Assembly (NCBI GenBank): GCA_961205875.1 | Contig: OY540819.1 | Coordinates: 5,830,501 to 5,894,500, forward strand | Source: Sialis fuliginosa | Lineage: Eukaryota > Arthropoda > Insecta > Megaloptera > Sialidae | Length of the DNA stretch: 64,000 nt | Direction of reading: 5' to 3' | Shown here: positions 14,201 to 29,200 of the stretch, in pieces | How positions within the stretch are numbered: the stretch's first letter is position 1 | How the letters are laid out: each line of letters opens with the position of its first letter | Notes under the pieces: model-generated | Database searches by the model: none | Told to the model about the DNA's origin: nothing | What the model saw: the letters and a program-made list of their open reading frames with translations, nothing else | Program-made: the position numbers and the translations under genes

Positions 14201-17200
14201 ACACGATTTTTCGATGGTATTACAATACATCCATTTCTTTCAGAACATGGAAGTAAAAAAAGTCGTTTGTATATTATTTATACATCATGTGATTTTTTTC
14301 AGACCAGTGTTTTTAAATCATATGTATCTACATATATCCGGATTTTTAAGTTAACGTTAATTTATCGAGTCAAGTGAGAGAAATAGATATAACATATTAT
14401 GGATGATAATTTCTAGAGTTATATCTGTATATTAAGTGAATTAAGTTGTCAGTACAGTAAACTCTCGGTAATCCGACCCCTGTCTAATCCGGCGTCCCCT
14501 GTAATCCGACATGCCAATTATTTTATTTTTTATTTACGAAATTGCAAACCGTATAGTATTAATTTTATACATTGTGTCACCTATATAATTTGATGAATTA
14601 CAAGGTACTCCTCTTTAAAAGGGGTCGGTGGCAGTACTCTATAGTCTGACAAATTTGATAATCCGACGCCGCTTTTCAGAATAATTGTCGGATTACCGCG
14701 GGTCTACTGTATTTAAAAAAATAGTATGGACCAACCAAAAAACAAAATGTAAACCGAACTTCTTCTGCCAATCAGACTTTACATTGTAAACTAATTCAAA
14801 CATCAAACTTAATACACGTTACAATTGTTGCGAATTTAATTATTAAAAATTAAAATTAATAGGTAAAAAGCTACATTTTCTTCTTGTAACAGTTATAATT
14901 TAAAAAATGCACAAATATAGAAATTTAATTTTTATTATCAAAGAAACACAAAAATATTTCCAGAGGGGGGGGGGGGGTGTTTAAAATTGATATAGACATC
15001 TTGATATTTCGTTTCTAGATTATTTTTATCTATAAAATCTGCTTCGGTAAATTTTTTTAACAAAAAAAAGTATAAAATATACAGACCCAAATATAATATA
15101 ATATAGTTTTAATATACAAATCTTTGAATAGGATCGAGAAGATATTCCAAAATAAATATTTTGTACCTAGCTAACATAAGTAGAATAAAGTAAACATGAA
15201 TAATCATTGGATTTATAGGCAATTTCATTCACTTTATATTTATATGGTTGCCTACCAAAATTTTTCTACAGCGTTTTAATGTACAGTCGTATGCAGAAGT
15301 GGTCGACCAATTTTCATTTAAATTAGCTTATAACAAACTTAGTAGGCTCCTCCCATTTGATTATTATAATATTTAATCATTTCTCCATGTACCATACAAA
15401 GACAGATATTTGCTAGATAAAAAAATCTAGAATTTAGAACAGTGCTGCTCAAAAATTCTAAGAATCTGCAACTATGCATTATACCCTAATAAATAAAATT
15501 ACTAATATATCGTGGCTTCGCCCCATATTTTTTTCTAAATAATTTTTTTTATGAAAGAATATTGGTTGTACATATTTCCTAATATGTGCCTGTTCTAATT
15601 CAAGTAACATATAGCCTAAAAGCGTCAAGTTATAACAAACAGACAGACTAACAGATCTTTTTGAACTATAAAAATGAATATGGTAGGCATATAGACTAAA
15701 AAAAATGAGAACGTTTTCAGTAATAAACTTTTCACGAATCATTACTAGTCCGGGGACCAAAGTTTAAATAGCACTGGTCTAGAGAGTTTTAATTGGTTGG
15801 ATATGTATATTAAATATTATTATTACACCTATTCTCATAAAAAAACAAAATATTCCAATATAGTATCATATATTCATGTTTTTTCTATTTTTTTCAACCC
15901 AGTTATATAATTTTTATATTCATATTATAATCGAAAAATTCATCATAAATAATTAATTTTACAATATTTCAATAAAATGTTTAATATTTTGATCATCATG
16001 TAAATTACATATTGCCGTAAGCGACAGAATATCTGGGCACGGCCCTGCGTTTATTTTTCAAGTAACAGTAAACTCTATTTAAGAGTAAACTCATTTAGAA
16101 CTTTCGCACAAACAATCGCCTTATGTCCACGCAGTCATTCACGTACTCAAATATGAAAGGTGTTATTCAACAATGTGCTAGACATAAGTGAACGAGTACC
16201 TCCTGCAACAATGAACAGTTTATATTATAGCGTAATCTTGTTTAGTAACAATTTTATTATTAATACTTAATATTTGTGTTAGTTATTTTAAGAATGTGCT
16301 TTATTGAATTTAATTATTTATTTTATTTTTATAAATTACAAGGTACATTTTATTTTTTAAGTCCAAAATGAAATTAGCTAAGAGGGTTTTCCCTTATTAA
16401 TATTGACCACGGATGTTCGTGGTTATTTGATATTATTCTATTGTTTGTATAGAGAATTGTATTGTATTTTAAACAATATTGACTCAACTATAAATATTTA
16501 TTAAATATAAGCACAAGCAAATAACAATGTATAGCACGTTTTTTTTATACACAAGGACAATATTTATATTACCGTATTTTATTATTCTTCATTTTATACT
16601 TTTCATTATGGCTTTATTAATATAGAATCGATAAATCAACGTATCTACATTAAATTGTGTGATTTAACAAAAAAAAAAAAACATGTTTAAATATACAAAT
16701 AAAAAATTGTGTGTATCAAATTCAGTGAAACGTAAAAAAATGGGTGTGAAAGTCACTCACGTCCTCGGAGACATTTTATACATTAATATAAAAATACGCG
16801 AGTGAGCGTGAATAGATTAATCAAAAAACATCTATAATAGTATAGGTATAAACATGAACAAAATTATGTGTCATTTATGCAAAAAATAAAAATACCAATC
16901 ACACCCCTAGTTACGGCACTTCAACTTAAGATGCCTCGTGTTTACGTACATTTCTTTTAATTGTCACTATATCTAGTGTTGCTACCTTCAAATCAGTGGC
17001 GCTGTTGTCAGATTGTTTACAAACGCGGTTTTATTTGCATCTCTTTGAATTGATTAAGTGATTATAAAACTGTTTTTCTTGTGATTTGTAAAATACTTAT
17101 TCAGGGTCGGATTAAGGTAACGTGAGACCCTAGTCTACAAAAAATCTGGAGGTCAGAGTACAAAGATGCTTTTAGTAAACTAATTTATCATAAATATTTT

Positions 17201-20200
17201 ATATTCCTGTGATTATTAAATGCTCTAAAGGGTGTATGGAACAGTGGTGCCGGAGGTTTTTTTAGGGCGGGTTTGAAACGACGTGCAATTATAAAAATCT
17301 GTTTTCTGAAATTTTTTTCTTTTAAAAATTCTAATTTTTTGTAAACTGATGTTAAAGCTCACAAACAAATTATAAATGTAACCATGAGTCTAGTCAGAGA
17401 CAAAACAATAATAAGTGAGTACAGTGAAACCTCATTAGTACGTTTTTCTAAAAAAAATTAGGTCCCTAAATTCTTCCATAAAAACCCCATGTTAAAATAT
17501 TTCGTCCGTATATTTTTTTCGTTAGTACGTGTTTTTCTCCAGTTCCTTTAAAAACGTTCAAACGAAGCTCCACTGTATTTATATATTTTTTAAATATTTT
17601 AACAAATAATACGATACTAATCCAGCTAAAGAAAATTGAAATCAATTTTGAATTTTAAGAACGCCAAGGTTCGTACTACTCCCACCCCCCTGAAAAAGTT
17701 AGATTCTGGTGTCATTGAGCGTCAAATTATTTACCAATTCACTCACGAATCAATTTGTACTTCTCGCAGAAAATAGATAAACAAACGTGCTATAAAGAAC
17801 TTACCAGAAAAAGCATAAGTAAACGTGAGTGAGTGACAAACTCACTCACGTTTAAAATCAGTGACTACTAGACAACAAACAACAACAAGATGCTGCTAGT
17901 GTACATATGTGTTTACAGTAGGTTTTAGAAACATGAGATAATGAACAATGTAAATCAGTCAGACGTAGTCAGCCCCCCTTGCTTCATGTTACTTTTTGAT
18001 AACGCGCATGCAGAATCCGGGTTTCAGTAACAAGTTAGTCAGGTGAATTTCACAACAAAAATCAATCGAAAATGATCAACGAGTCCTTTGAACCATCTTG
18101 TACGTATAATTATTTATTTATTTTTCTAAGTATGTATGTGTATAATGTTAATTCTACAATGCTGATATATTTATGGCAAATATGTATGTTGATATTTATA
18201 TATGGATAAATATATATAAAAATGTATGTATGTGTATCATATTTAATGGATGTTTTCATAGAAATATGAAATGGAATATTTTTTTCTTTTGTTCGTAAAA
18301 TAATTATGTGCAATAACGTATTAATAAATATAAAAGAATAGTTTATTGTATAATATATAGATGTATATAATATATATTTATAATATTATATTCTATGAAA
18401 AATTTCAAATAACTATATGTAAAATGAGATAAATTTTCATAGATATGGCATATCTACATAATATCCTATGTATACTGTATAATATATATTATAAAAAATA
18501 TTAATACGTAGTACATGAGCAAAATAATAACTAACTATATGTGTTTAAAAACAAAGTATCGTTGATTATATAGCAGGCAAGGCTAATTTTTTTCTTGATT
18601 TTCATTACACATTATCAAAAAATACTTGAAGAAAAATATTATTTATTTATTTTATTGTTAGTACATTTCATATATTACCTATTAATTAAGGTAATTTTTT
18701 TCGCATAGAATGGAAATATTGTAAACTATAACAACGAAATTTTGCAATCGATACATACGGAATTTATAAGGAAAATTCAGAAAATAATAAAACACAATTT
18801 TTGTTATAACCTAGACTTAATTATTGCTGAGTAAATATTATATTAGGAAAGCAAATATAAATTATAATTATTATTCTACAACCATATGCATTAGTTACAA
18901 TACAAAAATGGCATGATTTTTTTAATATCTCTGAATGATGTATCAAATTTTCATCATTATATAACTCAAGGTTTCTGGAATCTTTGTTTTCTATTTTATT
19001 AAATACAATGTATGCTGCTTGCGATAATTTATATTTGCAATTATTATAATTGTTGTCAAAATGCATAAATTATAAAAAGAAAAGCATGCCTGTGAATAAA
19101 TATCGAAACAATATTTATTTTACTCAATAATATTAATATTAAACATTTAAAAACTCTCTAAAAGAGACTTAGGGTTTCAAAAAATACAATATATTCTTAC
19201 ATTTTACTTACTTAATAACTATATCCTATCTTATTTGTTTTATAAAAATGAGAGACCCGAATATTTTTTCAATATTGTGTTGAGATCTTTGGAAAACAAC
19301 ATATTTAACTAAAATGCCTATTATTATAAAGAACTGAATGAAATTCGTTAGATTACAAGCACTTTGAATGGGGTATCGACTTTATATGACAGTTGCATGC
19401 GCGGTAAGTAAAAAACATCTGCCAAGTAAATGCACAGTGCTTCCTCGTGCTAAATTCACTAAAACCGATAGTGTTCAGATAAATTGCCTGGCATTGGTTA
19501 ACCATTTAATTTTTATACAAATTTTACTAAAAAATCTTAGTTCGAATTTTTTCTTAAAACGCACCTGAATATTTTTTCATATATTTTTAATTTTTTGACA
19601 ATTTCAATCTAAATCTAAATTTATGCAAATGTCAAAATGACATTTAAAACGTCAAAGTGACATTTAAAACGCCAAAGTGACATTTAAAACGTCAAAATGA
19701 CACTTAATATATCCAATCAAATATCAATTTAGAAAAACAAAACACGAATTTTTAAAATTAATTAAGATAAATCTTTGTAAGGGAATATTTTACAACAAAC
19801 GTAGTAGACCCATATTATAGGAAATTTAATTCTCTACAAAAAATATTCTATAAAAATTTCTCGTAACATGTGTCGTTCTTGAGATATCTTGAAAAAATAA
19901 ATATTATGGGGTGTCACCCCTCCCGCTTACACACGATTTTGATGATTTTGAAATGGGACCGTCCTCAAACCAAACCCAACCATCCGACCAAGTTTCAATA
20001 ATATCGGTTCAGTGGTTCATGAGTTATGCGTGTGACAAGGATTCAGGGGACAGACGGACGGACGGACGGACGGACACACGGACAGACAGACAGACACGGA
20101 ACGAAAAGTGTTTGTCTTGACGTGAAACGGATAAATAAATTAAAAATTTTGAAATTGGAGAACTTTTTTTTTGTCTCAATCTGAAACGATCACATAGCTT

Positions 20201-23200
20201 CTCGTATCTTCGATATTGCGAGGAAGCAAAATAACAGTTTTAAATCAGTTGTTATTTTAATAATTTGAAGTACCTACAAAATGCTTGCAAGCTAACACAT
20301 TTTATTTATTTTCTCTATAATAACGTTTTAAAAAGTTTTATTAAAGGAATTCACATATTTATGTTGTCATAAAAATAAATACATTGAAATAATGTGGACT
20401 TAATCTTGAGTACTCTATATCGCAGTGGCGAAGCGTCCATGGAAGCAGGGGAAGCAGTGCTTCCCATTCTTTATGGGTAAATTAATACAAATCTGTGTAG
20501 AATCATTTAGTTACTATATAAATATATAAGAATTTATTTAAAAAAGTAAAAGCTTGAACTTAAAGTGTTTCATAACTAGTTTTTTTGTTAATAGGAGGGA
20601 GAGAATTGATAAAATATGCTTCCCTTATTAGAAATTTCACGCCCCGCCACTGCTATATCGTGGGATTACTAATAAAAGTTGATAACTACCAAAATAAATT
20701 ATGGAATATAATTATAATTTTAGTTTTTTTTTTTTAATATAATGGCATTTTTGATATTACAGTCAATAAGCCATGTCTAAGTAATAGGTATATATTCTAC
20801 CCAACACCTGACTAGAATTACTTGAAAGGAAAGGGAGTTGTCTTGTCATACATACAATTTTACTTATTGAATTAAATATATACACAATATATTCTTAATT
20901 TCATCGTCTCTTAATTACTGTAATAATTCAAATATTGTGTATTACCTACACAATATGAACAGTATTATTTTAATTTTTAATTTTTTAATTACACAATATA
21001 AAACAAACACTTACAATGTAACTACCTACGTAAAAATTTGTTTTGAGCAATTTTTTTGTGTGTTTTAGCGGACGATGAAACAATTGACTTATCTTCGCAA
21101 CTTGAAACGTCACTGAGTGTCGGCGAGCACGCGTTCAGCCAAATGCAGGGAGACTTGGACCAACAGCGGCTGCTGGGCGAGCGGCCGCTTAGTGACCCGT
21201 TGTCGGACATCATGGTCAAGGAGATACAGCATCAGGAACGGTCAGTATTAACTCGATTTTAATAATTACCCGGGAAAAAATTTCAGTGATCTCGGTTGAT
21301 CTTCATTTTGGAACAAATCAGATTTTTGTAGATAAATAAACTTTTGTCTACCTTAAATAACAAATTAATACACATATACTATATAGAAACCTTATTTATA
21401 ATTTAATCAATTAAAAAAAAATGTACAGAAACGTATTGAATGATATTTGAGGCCCGTGTATTAAATTAATAAATAAATTCACAACACACCCCCTGTCACA
21501 GATGAAGGGTTGTAATTGGTCTCATTCGGTCCAGTGGGAAAAATACTTCGGGATACTAGGTGAATTTTTCTCTATTTCGCTACTTATGGTATTCATTATA
21601 GAAAATCGTAAATATCTTGACTCCTGTGCTAGATAGAGGGTTGTTTTGCCCCCTACACCCCTAGTATCCCGAAGTATTTCCCGCTGGATCGAATGAGACC
21701 AATTACAACCCTTCATCTGTGACGGGGGGTGAGTTGTGAATTTATTTATTAATTTAATACACGGGCCTCAAATATCATTCAATACGTTTCTGTACAATTT
21801 TTTTTAAATTGATTAAATTATAAACAAGGTTTCTATATGTGTATATGTAGTATATGTGTATTTGTTATTTAAGGTAGACAAAAGTTTATTTATTTACAAA
21901 GATCTGATTTGTTCCAAAATGAAGATCAACCGAGATCACTTCACACACACGAATGTTAAAATAAATTAACGATTCGATAAAATAATTTATTAGCAAAATG
22001 AGATAGAGTAATCCTGGGCAAACATACACTTTTATAATGAAAATAACATCGAAAATAAATAAGGAGTTATGTAAAAATTATGTTACTTTACTCGACTTGT
22101 GTATTTTTATTTATAGGGGGGTTACATATTGTGGTTTTTGAATAAGTTTATTATATAATATTTATTTACTTGTAATATTTCCAAAAGTCTTTTTTTACAG
22201 CAAGATTTGACTTCCATATTAATGATTTGATTAACCAGAATCGAAGTAATATTTGATTTTTAAAATTAATCTTAAATAAATAAATAAAGTCACACATACT
22301 ATCTAGTAATAAATTCAATATATTTGTCCACTTCAATTAATTAATAAATATTAATGTTGTGTCAACATTCATTTGTCACGCTGTAACTTTAATTCAGTAC
22401 AATAATGTTACTTGAATTCATCTAAATACTTGTCAATTCTACTTTTACATATCTAATTATAGAGCCCATTATTCTGCTTTCATTTTAATAAGTTTTATTG
22501 AGGAAACGTATAAATAAGATGGTAAAAGAAAGAAATTAAATACACTTTAACAAATGAAAGTTTAAATGAATTACAAAATAATTATAATGTATCATATAAA
22601 TTACTCTGATTATGTTAAAATTCTTTTCCATTAAGTAAGTAAATTTGATCGAAACAATAATCAATAAAACTGAAATTTGAGTTACTTGCTGCATTGGACT
22701 TAAAGTAGTTTATATATAATTTATACTAAAAAAATAAGTCCTTGAAAACTGTGGAAATCTTAAATTATTCAAAGAAAGATTTATATTTAAAGATGCATTT
22801 GTTTAAAAAATATCATATAAAAAGTGGATTTTTTGCAAGCTTTTGGTACGATTAAAAAACATATAAGTAGTGTTTATTTTGGTAGATCCACTAAAATTTT
22901 ATTATATCAATCATCCTAATTTTTCATTTGCGGTTTAAGAACGGTTTGGAATGTGCATGTGTTACTAACATCATTGACCTTTTTTTAATTTATTTTTTTA
23001 TTTTCATAGGTTATTGCTAATGGTTTGTTTAAAATATTTTGTATTTGTATATTTAGTTCATTCTATTGACCTCCGCTGAATTTTTTTATCAATGACCTTC
23101 TAAAGTAATGTAGATGATAAAAAGGATTTTTTTATTCAATGAGAAGTACCTACATAGTTTTAGAATTTAATATAAGTTTTAATAATTAATCATTTTTAAT

Positions 23201-26200
23201 AATGATTTTAATCCCTATCCTTATTTCCTTCAATTTTGAATTTTACATATTTTTTGAAATTATTTTATAAAATTTCGATTTGAATAAAATTAAAATTTTA
23301 AATAATCACTAAAAATTCGGAAAAATAGGGTAATTAAAATTAATTGACTTCTACAACTTAGAAGCAAAGAATTGTAGTAACCGCTAATCCTTCAATTTCT
23401 AGCCAATATATTTTTTAATAAAAAATAATAAAACGTTATAATAGTTTCAATTGTATAAAAAATGTATGCAAATGTCAGTCATGTACTTCAATTTTAGATA
23501 CAATAAGAAGATACTTCTAGAAATAACAATAGATTGTACGAGTACATTGTACATAGCACGTATACAATCATAGGTAGTCATAACTTTCAGTATTTTAAAG
23601 TGAGGTTGGGCTTAACCTCCGCGGCCCAAATTTCACTACCTATAAATTATTATATCAGTTATGAAACGAAATGCCAACTATAATATCCCTAGGCGCACTA
23701 TCATAACTATTAGCTAATGTTACAGATATCTGTTGATCGTTTATATTTCAAACCTGTAAACAAAATATACTTAAAATAACATGCTCGTATAATTTTATTT
23801 ATATTACATTTATATTACAAGTGCGTATTAATGTTAATTTTAGCGGGCGAACAGTTCAGCAGCACATCAATTAGTAATAATTGGTTCTATTTGTTTTAAC
23901 TATAACTATCTCTCTCTACATTTATGTCATTTTTTATTTACATACATACAAACATATTCAATCCTCGATTTTTACTTTAGAAATATAAAATGACTTCGTC
24001 CTTATTCTATTGTATTTAAATACAAGCAATTATCTCTTACTTTTCCATTGAGAATATATTATTAAATAATATATGCAAACATGTTTTATATTAAAATATA
24101 CAAATAAGTCTTTACCTCTATACTATTAAAAAACTATTACATATTAAACATATTTAATTACAATATGACATGAATACCTACAGTACCGGCTTTAGGGGGG
24201 GGGGGGCAGGCCAGGTGGGGCGGCGCACAATGGAGCAAAAGTCACTTTTTTGGTTCAAATCATTTTACAGGCTGTAATTTTTGAGTAAACTTATCTTTAA
24301 ATTTTTTGTCGATCAGTTAAATCCGATTAAGCAAAAAATATAAACAATGTTAACTTGTAAAAAAAATCGATTATTTGATAGCTTCTAACTAACAAATACT
24401 TATTCAGCAACCCAGAAAACCTTTAATAAGGTATTAGCTGAGATACTAACTAATCAACTTAATTGTTGATTTATCAATTTTAATTTGTTCATAATAGGGG
24501 AAGGTGGTCTCGACGGTCTTAGGTCATTTGATAGTCTTAAAGTTAATGATGTAAGTTATATTTAAAAAAAAAGTTTGAGTCTGTAGGATCGCGCCAAGCT
24601 GAGATATGAATTATTCAATTTATTTGTTAATTTATCAATTTTAATTGACATTTTCGGTGATTTTTTAACATGTTTTTAGGGGGGGAGAGGGCGGAAAAAT
24701 AAATCTCGCCCAGGGCGCCAGATTTTCTAAGGCCGGCACTGAATACCTATATCGTAACACATGCAAAGCTAATATTTAAATATCTTAATATTAAACAAAA
24801 CTAACTGTTGTAAATATTCTAAATTAGTATCAATGTAAATAATATTGGTTAAACACTGCTCATGTGTAGCAATATTTAAACAATATATCCAGTGATCTAA
24901 CTTCAAAGGAAACACATTAGAGACGTAGATGAGCAAAGTTAAATGTTTTTTTGATTAAAAAATTTAACAGCTTTTCTGAATTAAGTGAATTGGTGATATG
25001 ACAAAATTATAATAGGACTATTAAAAATTAATAATTTTAAAGAAAATAGATTGGGCTTTTTATCTATATTCTTATCATTTTTTTATTATTTTATATATAC
25101 AATATTTGTTGTAGTTAACAATTAAATTCTCTCGAAAATTTTTATAAAATTACCGACAAAAATACATTTCAATTTATTGATAAATATGTGATCTATTGAA
25201 CAACTTTTTTTTTAATAACTTAACAAAGCAAAACTAAATATGATAGAAACTGTATACTGTATTAATTCTTTGTATATCTTTTGGATAGATCTGTTTATAT
25301 ATATTTACTTGCAAAGATCGCTTAAATGTTTACGGGACGCAACTTTCGGTTGTAAATTCTGAAACGAGATTGTCAATTATAAATATCATCTCGCGTGAAG
25401 CCCTAATTCGGAAACAGGTAAAAATTACCAATATGAACGACTACAATATGTACCAATATAAACAATCAATCGAAACTAAAACCATAATTTTAAAATGATA
25501 AATACATAATAAACATAATAAATAGTTCAACTGCAATAATATTTTCTCTTTGACTACATCGTGTAATCAAATGTCATCAGCTTTATAAAGAATGCATAAA
25601 ATAACTTCATAAAATATTACAGACATGATGAGAGACAGTACCTACTTATGTTTTCAATTACTTGCAATTTACGGAAATCGGTATGGGAAAGAAATGCAAC
25701 TGTATAAGGACAACCTGAATGCACTCTATGAGTCATTTAATAATTAAATAGTATCGATAAACATACGGTATTGAAACTAGGGCAAAATTGCTATAATTCT
25801 TAATTAAGTAGCATTTTTTTTTTATTTGCAAAGAAATTATGTATGTGAATTGATTTTATGGTTGCTTCCAGAGCCGTACTTATGAACAGGCGCTAGCGAG
25901 GGCATTAATTTAAAAATCATTAAATTAAAATTTTAATTTAATTTTAAATATTTTAATGATTCACATTTTGATCTATTTTTGTATGTTTCTATATTTTATT
26001 GTATTACGTGTACATATTGGGATATTAACAAATTGTTCAAGCATTTTTTTGGAATAAATATAATTATTTTAATCAATATTAATATATGTAAGGATTTTTT
26101 AACAAACTTCATTATCTAGAAACTAAAAAATGTACAGTGGTGAATAAATATAAAAAATACCGATGATATAATAAAAAAATATATATTAAACCGCAATAGT

Positions 26201-29200
26201 TGTGTACAGTAAAAAATGTACATATGTAACATGTATTTATTACTAATAACGAGTCATAAATTTTATACATTTTCGAAGTTCTTAGATTTATATAAAAAAT
26301 ATGCATATCCGTTGAATATCCTGATACAGTTTTAATAAATATATATGTTATAAATTACGGCGTAGAAAAAATTGTACATATTTCATAGAATTTTCATTTC
26401 ACATGGGAACTTGTTTATTTTAACTAAGGGAAACGTCATGTAGCCTTGTAAAAAAACATTCCTTACGTAATTTTCATAAACATTACATCGTTTACATGAT
26501 AGACATAAATATGTATCTATGTATAAATGGATTTGTATCAGAAAATCAATCAACCGTTCAAAATTTTATCTTATTTAAAAATTTTATATTTTATGACAAA
26601 TAATATTAATTTTCATTCCTTCATATTATTTATGAATCAGCCGTTAAAAGATTAATCTTATTTAAAAAACTTATTGTTATGTGGATTATGCTTTTACAAA
26701 TTCCTAATCTTTTGAAATTATTATAAAATAATTTGTATCAGCAACTCAACCAAGCTTTAAAAATGTTATCTTACCTACTTAAAAATATATATGTGGATTT
26801 TCATGTAGTAGTTTTAGTTAGTTCCTTTTATATATAAAGAGTTGGCACCTTGATAATTTTAATACCATCAGGAATTTGAGATGAAACATAAAATTGATAT
26901 AAAAATGTATGCAAGTCGAATATAGGTATGCATATTTAGGGTCGATCCAGATTTTCGAGCCGGTCTCGCTCCAATCAAATATAAATAAACAATAAACAAT
27001 GAAAGAATTCACACTATAGGTATCACTCAGGTCTCCGTCCAATCACGCTCCGATTCAGTATTACTATACTGAATATTTGACTGGAGCGAGACCTGCCCAA
27101 GACCGGATCGACCCTTAAAATGAAAACTAATATTAACTTATTTTAGTTTATTTGCAACTACTTAGAATAAAAAATCAACAAGGTTTGTGTTGCTAGTCGC
27201 TTTGACTTTTATATATCGTCATAATTTATTTATAAAACTTTTCTAAATAATATTTACATGTACGGTAATCTACCTACGTATCATTATAATTTTTTATTAA
27301 TATTTTTCCAAGATAACGAATTGATACAATTTATAAATACCCACACATGTTCTCTACAAATATTTATTTCGTTAAAATAATAAACCGTTTTTGAATCCGT
27401 TTTCATGATTTTATTTACCCCCCTTCTTCCCCGTAAATCATAAAATAGATTTTATGTAGGTATAACACGCAATACACTTTTGGCCACAGTCCAATAATTT
27501 TGACGTATTTTTTTTTTGATACACCGGCATCCTATTTGAAATATTTCGAAGATGTGCGAGTTGATATAATTGTGGAGAAATATCCTTGAATTGTAACTAA
27601 AACAATTAATTGTTTATCACATACACTTTCACGGAAAACCAGATTTATGTTTGAAATAGAAACGTTTTAAAGTGATTTGAGGTAGGCTATAAAAACACAA
27701 GTTTATTTTATATCTTGGCATTGGATCGATCAGAAGACAAAATAGTTAAGGGGTCACTTCGTAAAATGATACTTTTTTAAGATTTCTTTTAGAATAATAA
27801 AAAAGCAATCAAATGAAATTTGGAGGGTTTATTGTACATGTAAAAATGTACATGTACATAAAAAAAATTTTTTTTTAAGAAATATAAAACAAAATGGTGA
27901 CATTAGCGTTGCTACACTGAGTGCATCTTTTTTGAAAAACAGAACTTCCATAGATCAACATCCAGAACAAAAATAAAATTGTCTCGTTATTCACATTAGT
28001 TTTCCTATTGAAGTACAGTCACCTGCATTAATGGTCTTGCAGTTTGTATTCATTTTCGTTTATCACAAACTTAGTAGGCTCCTCCCATTTGATTATTATA
28101 ATATTTAAATCATTTCTCCATGTATCATACAAAGACAGATATTTAGAAATTCATTTGCTAAATAAAGAACTACTCTTCGTTTATAGTACTCATATATATT
28201 TGTGCAATTAAATTATTATGTAATCTATTGAAAATTGTATACGTAAATTTTGTGGCAATAAATATTTGATATTCCGAATTTTAGTATTTAAATATATTAA
28301 ACTTGATAGAAAAAGATAACCTATGATGTTTGTCTTTAAATTTGGAATCTGTTGTAAGCGATTCTAGCCTTTGGGGTGCCAGACGAGTTCTGCAGGCGAC
28401 TGTACATATGAATATTAAAAAATATCGATTTTTGCAAATTTTGTATCACTTTGAACAAAAAATCGCGTTTTTGATAAAAAAAACGACCTTATATTGTTTT
28501 TTTTTAAACCGTAATTGTTAACCAATCATAAAAATCGTGTATACTTCGATGTAAAATCTATCTAAGAAGTTGCAGCTAAAATGTCAAGTCAACCTAACCA
28601 GTGAACACCCTGTCAAAATTAGAAATAATAATATTGCAATTATGTCTGTAAATATTTACTATTTTCTAATTTGAATTACTATAGAAAACAGTTGTACATG
28701 CTCACTATAAATTTCAAAATAAACAAATCAGATTTCATAGTAATTTTACAACAGAAATTGTAATATGAAAATTATTTTCTCGATAACTTTGTTCTACTTT
28801 TGTTATTCTTTCGAATTGAAAATAAAATACACAAATATATAAAATGTTTAGTTTATTTTTTTAATAATATTATTTGTTTTATATATAATTTTTACTACTA
28901 ATAACAGCATCTACTTGAAATATGTTTATAATTTGAAAATCCTTGAATATTTTTAATATCGAGTCGTATAAAACTTACTTTAGTTTTAATTACAATTTTT
29001 ATTACACATACAAATATTTTTTTACATAATTGAAAAATACATTTATATTTTTATATTTTCAATAAACGAAAAACTATTTTTTTCCAATATTATTTAAAAA
29101 TTTAATAGTTTGTATAAAGTGAGCATACGTTACTGATTTAAAAATATAATTATCGTTACCATTTTATAATATCCATTTTCCCTACGTTCTAGACCAATTC

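Larger units (their letters stand above)
13334..21068. other. GDAP2 intron 5 (7.7 kb)
   Basis: AT-rich, with small elements listed separately: pogo-like MITEs (14,455-14,709 and 17,422-17,575), a degraded MITE copy (15,284-15,440), a hairpin (17,819-17,853), a family E fragment (19,316-19,400), a 20-bp tandem array (19,631-19,706), a LINE-tail-like repeat (19,905-20,100) and a hAT MITE (20,423-20,652). A retrotransposon-like tail also lies at about 13,990-14,130. Stretches 15,500-16,700 and 18,060-19,300 show nothing recognisable. Confidence 0.65.

Noticed and set aside
16060..16130. Possible pogo-type end (AACAGTAAACTCTATTTAAG)
   Set aside because: No inverted partner with a TA duplication could be found nearby.
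19911..20120. 69-codon frame ending in DRRTDGRTDTRTDRQT
   Set aside because: This is a translated GGAC/ACAG microsatellite at a retrotransposon-like tail.
23600..23640. Short GC-rich inverted motif GAGGTT...AACCTC
   Set aside because: A six-base stem is expected by chance, and no tRNA or other RNA fold is evident.
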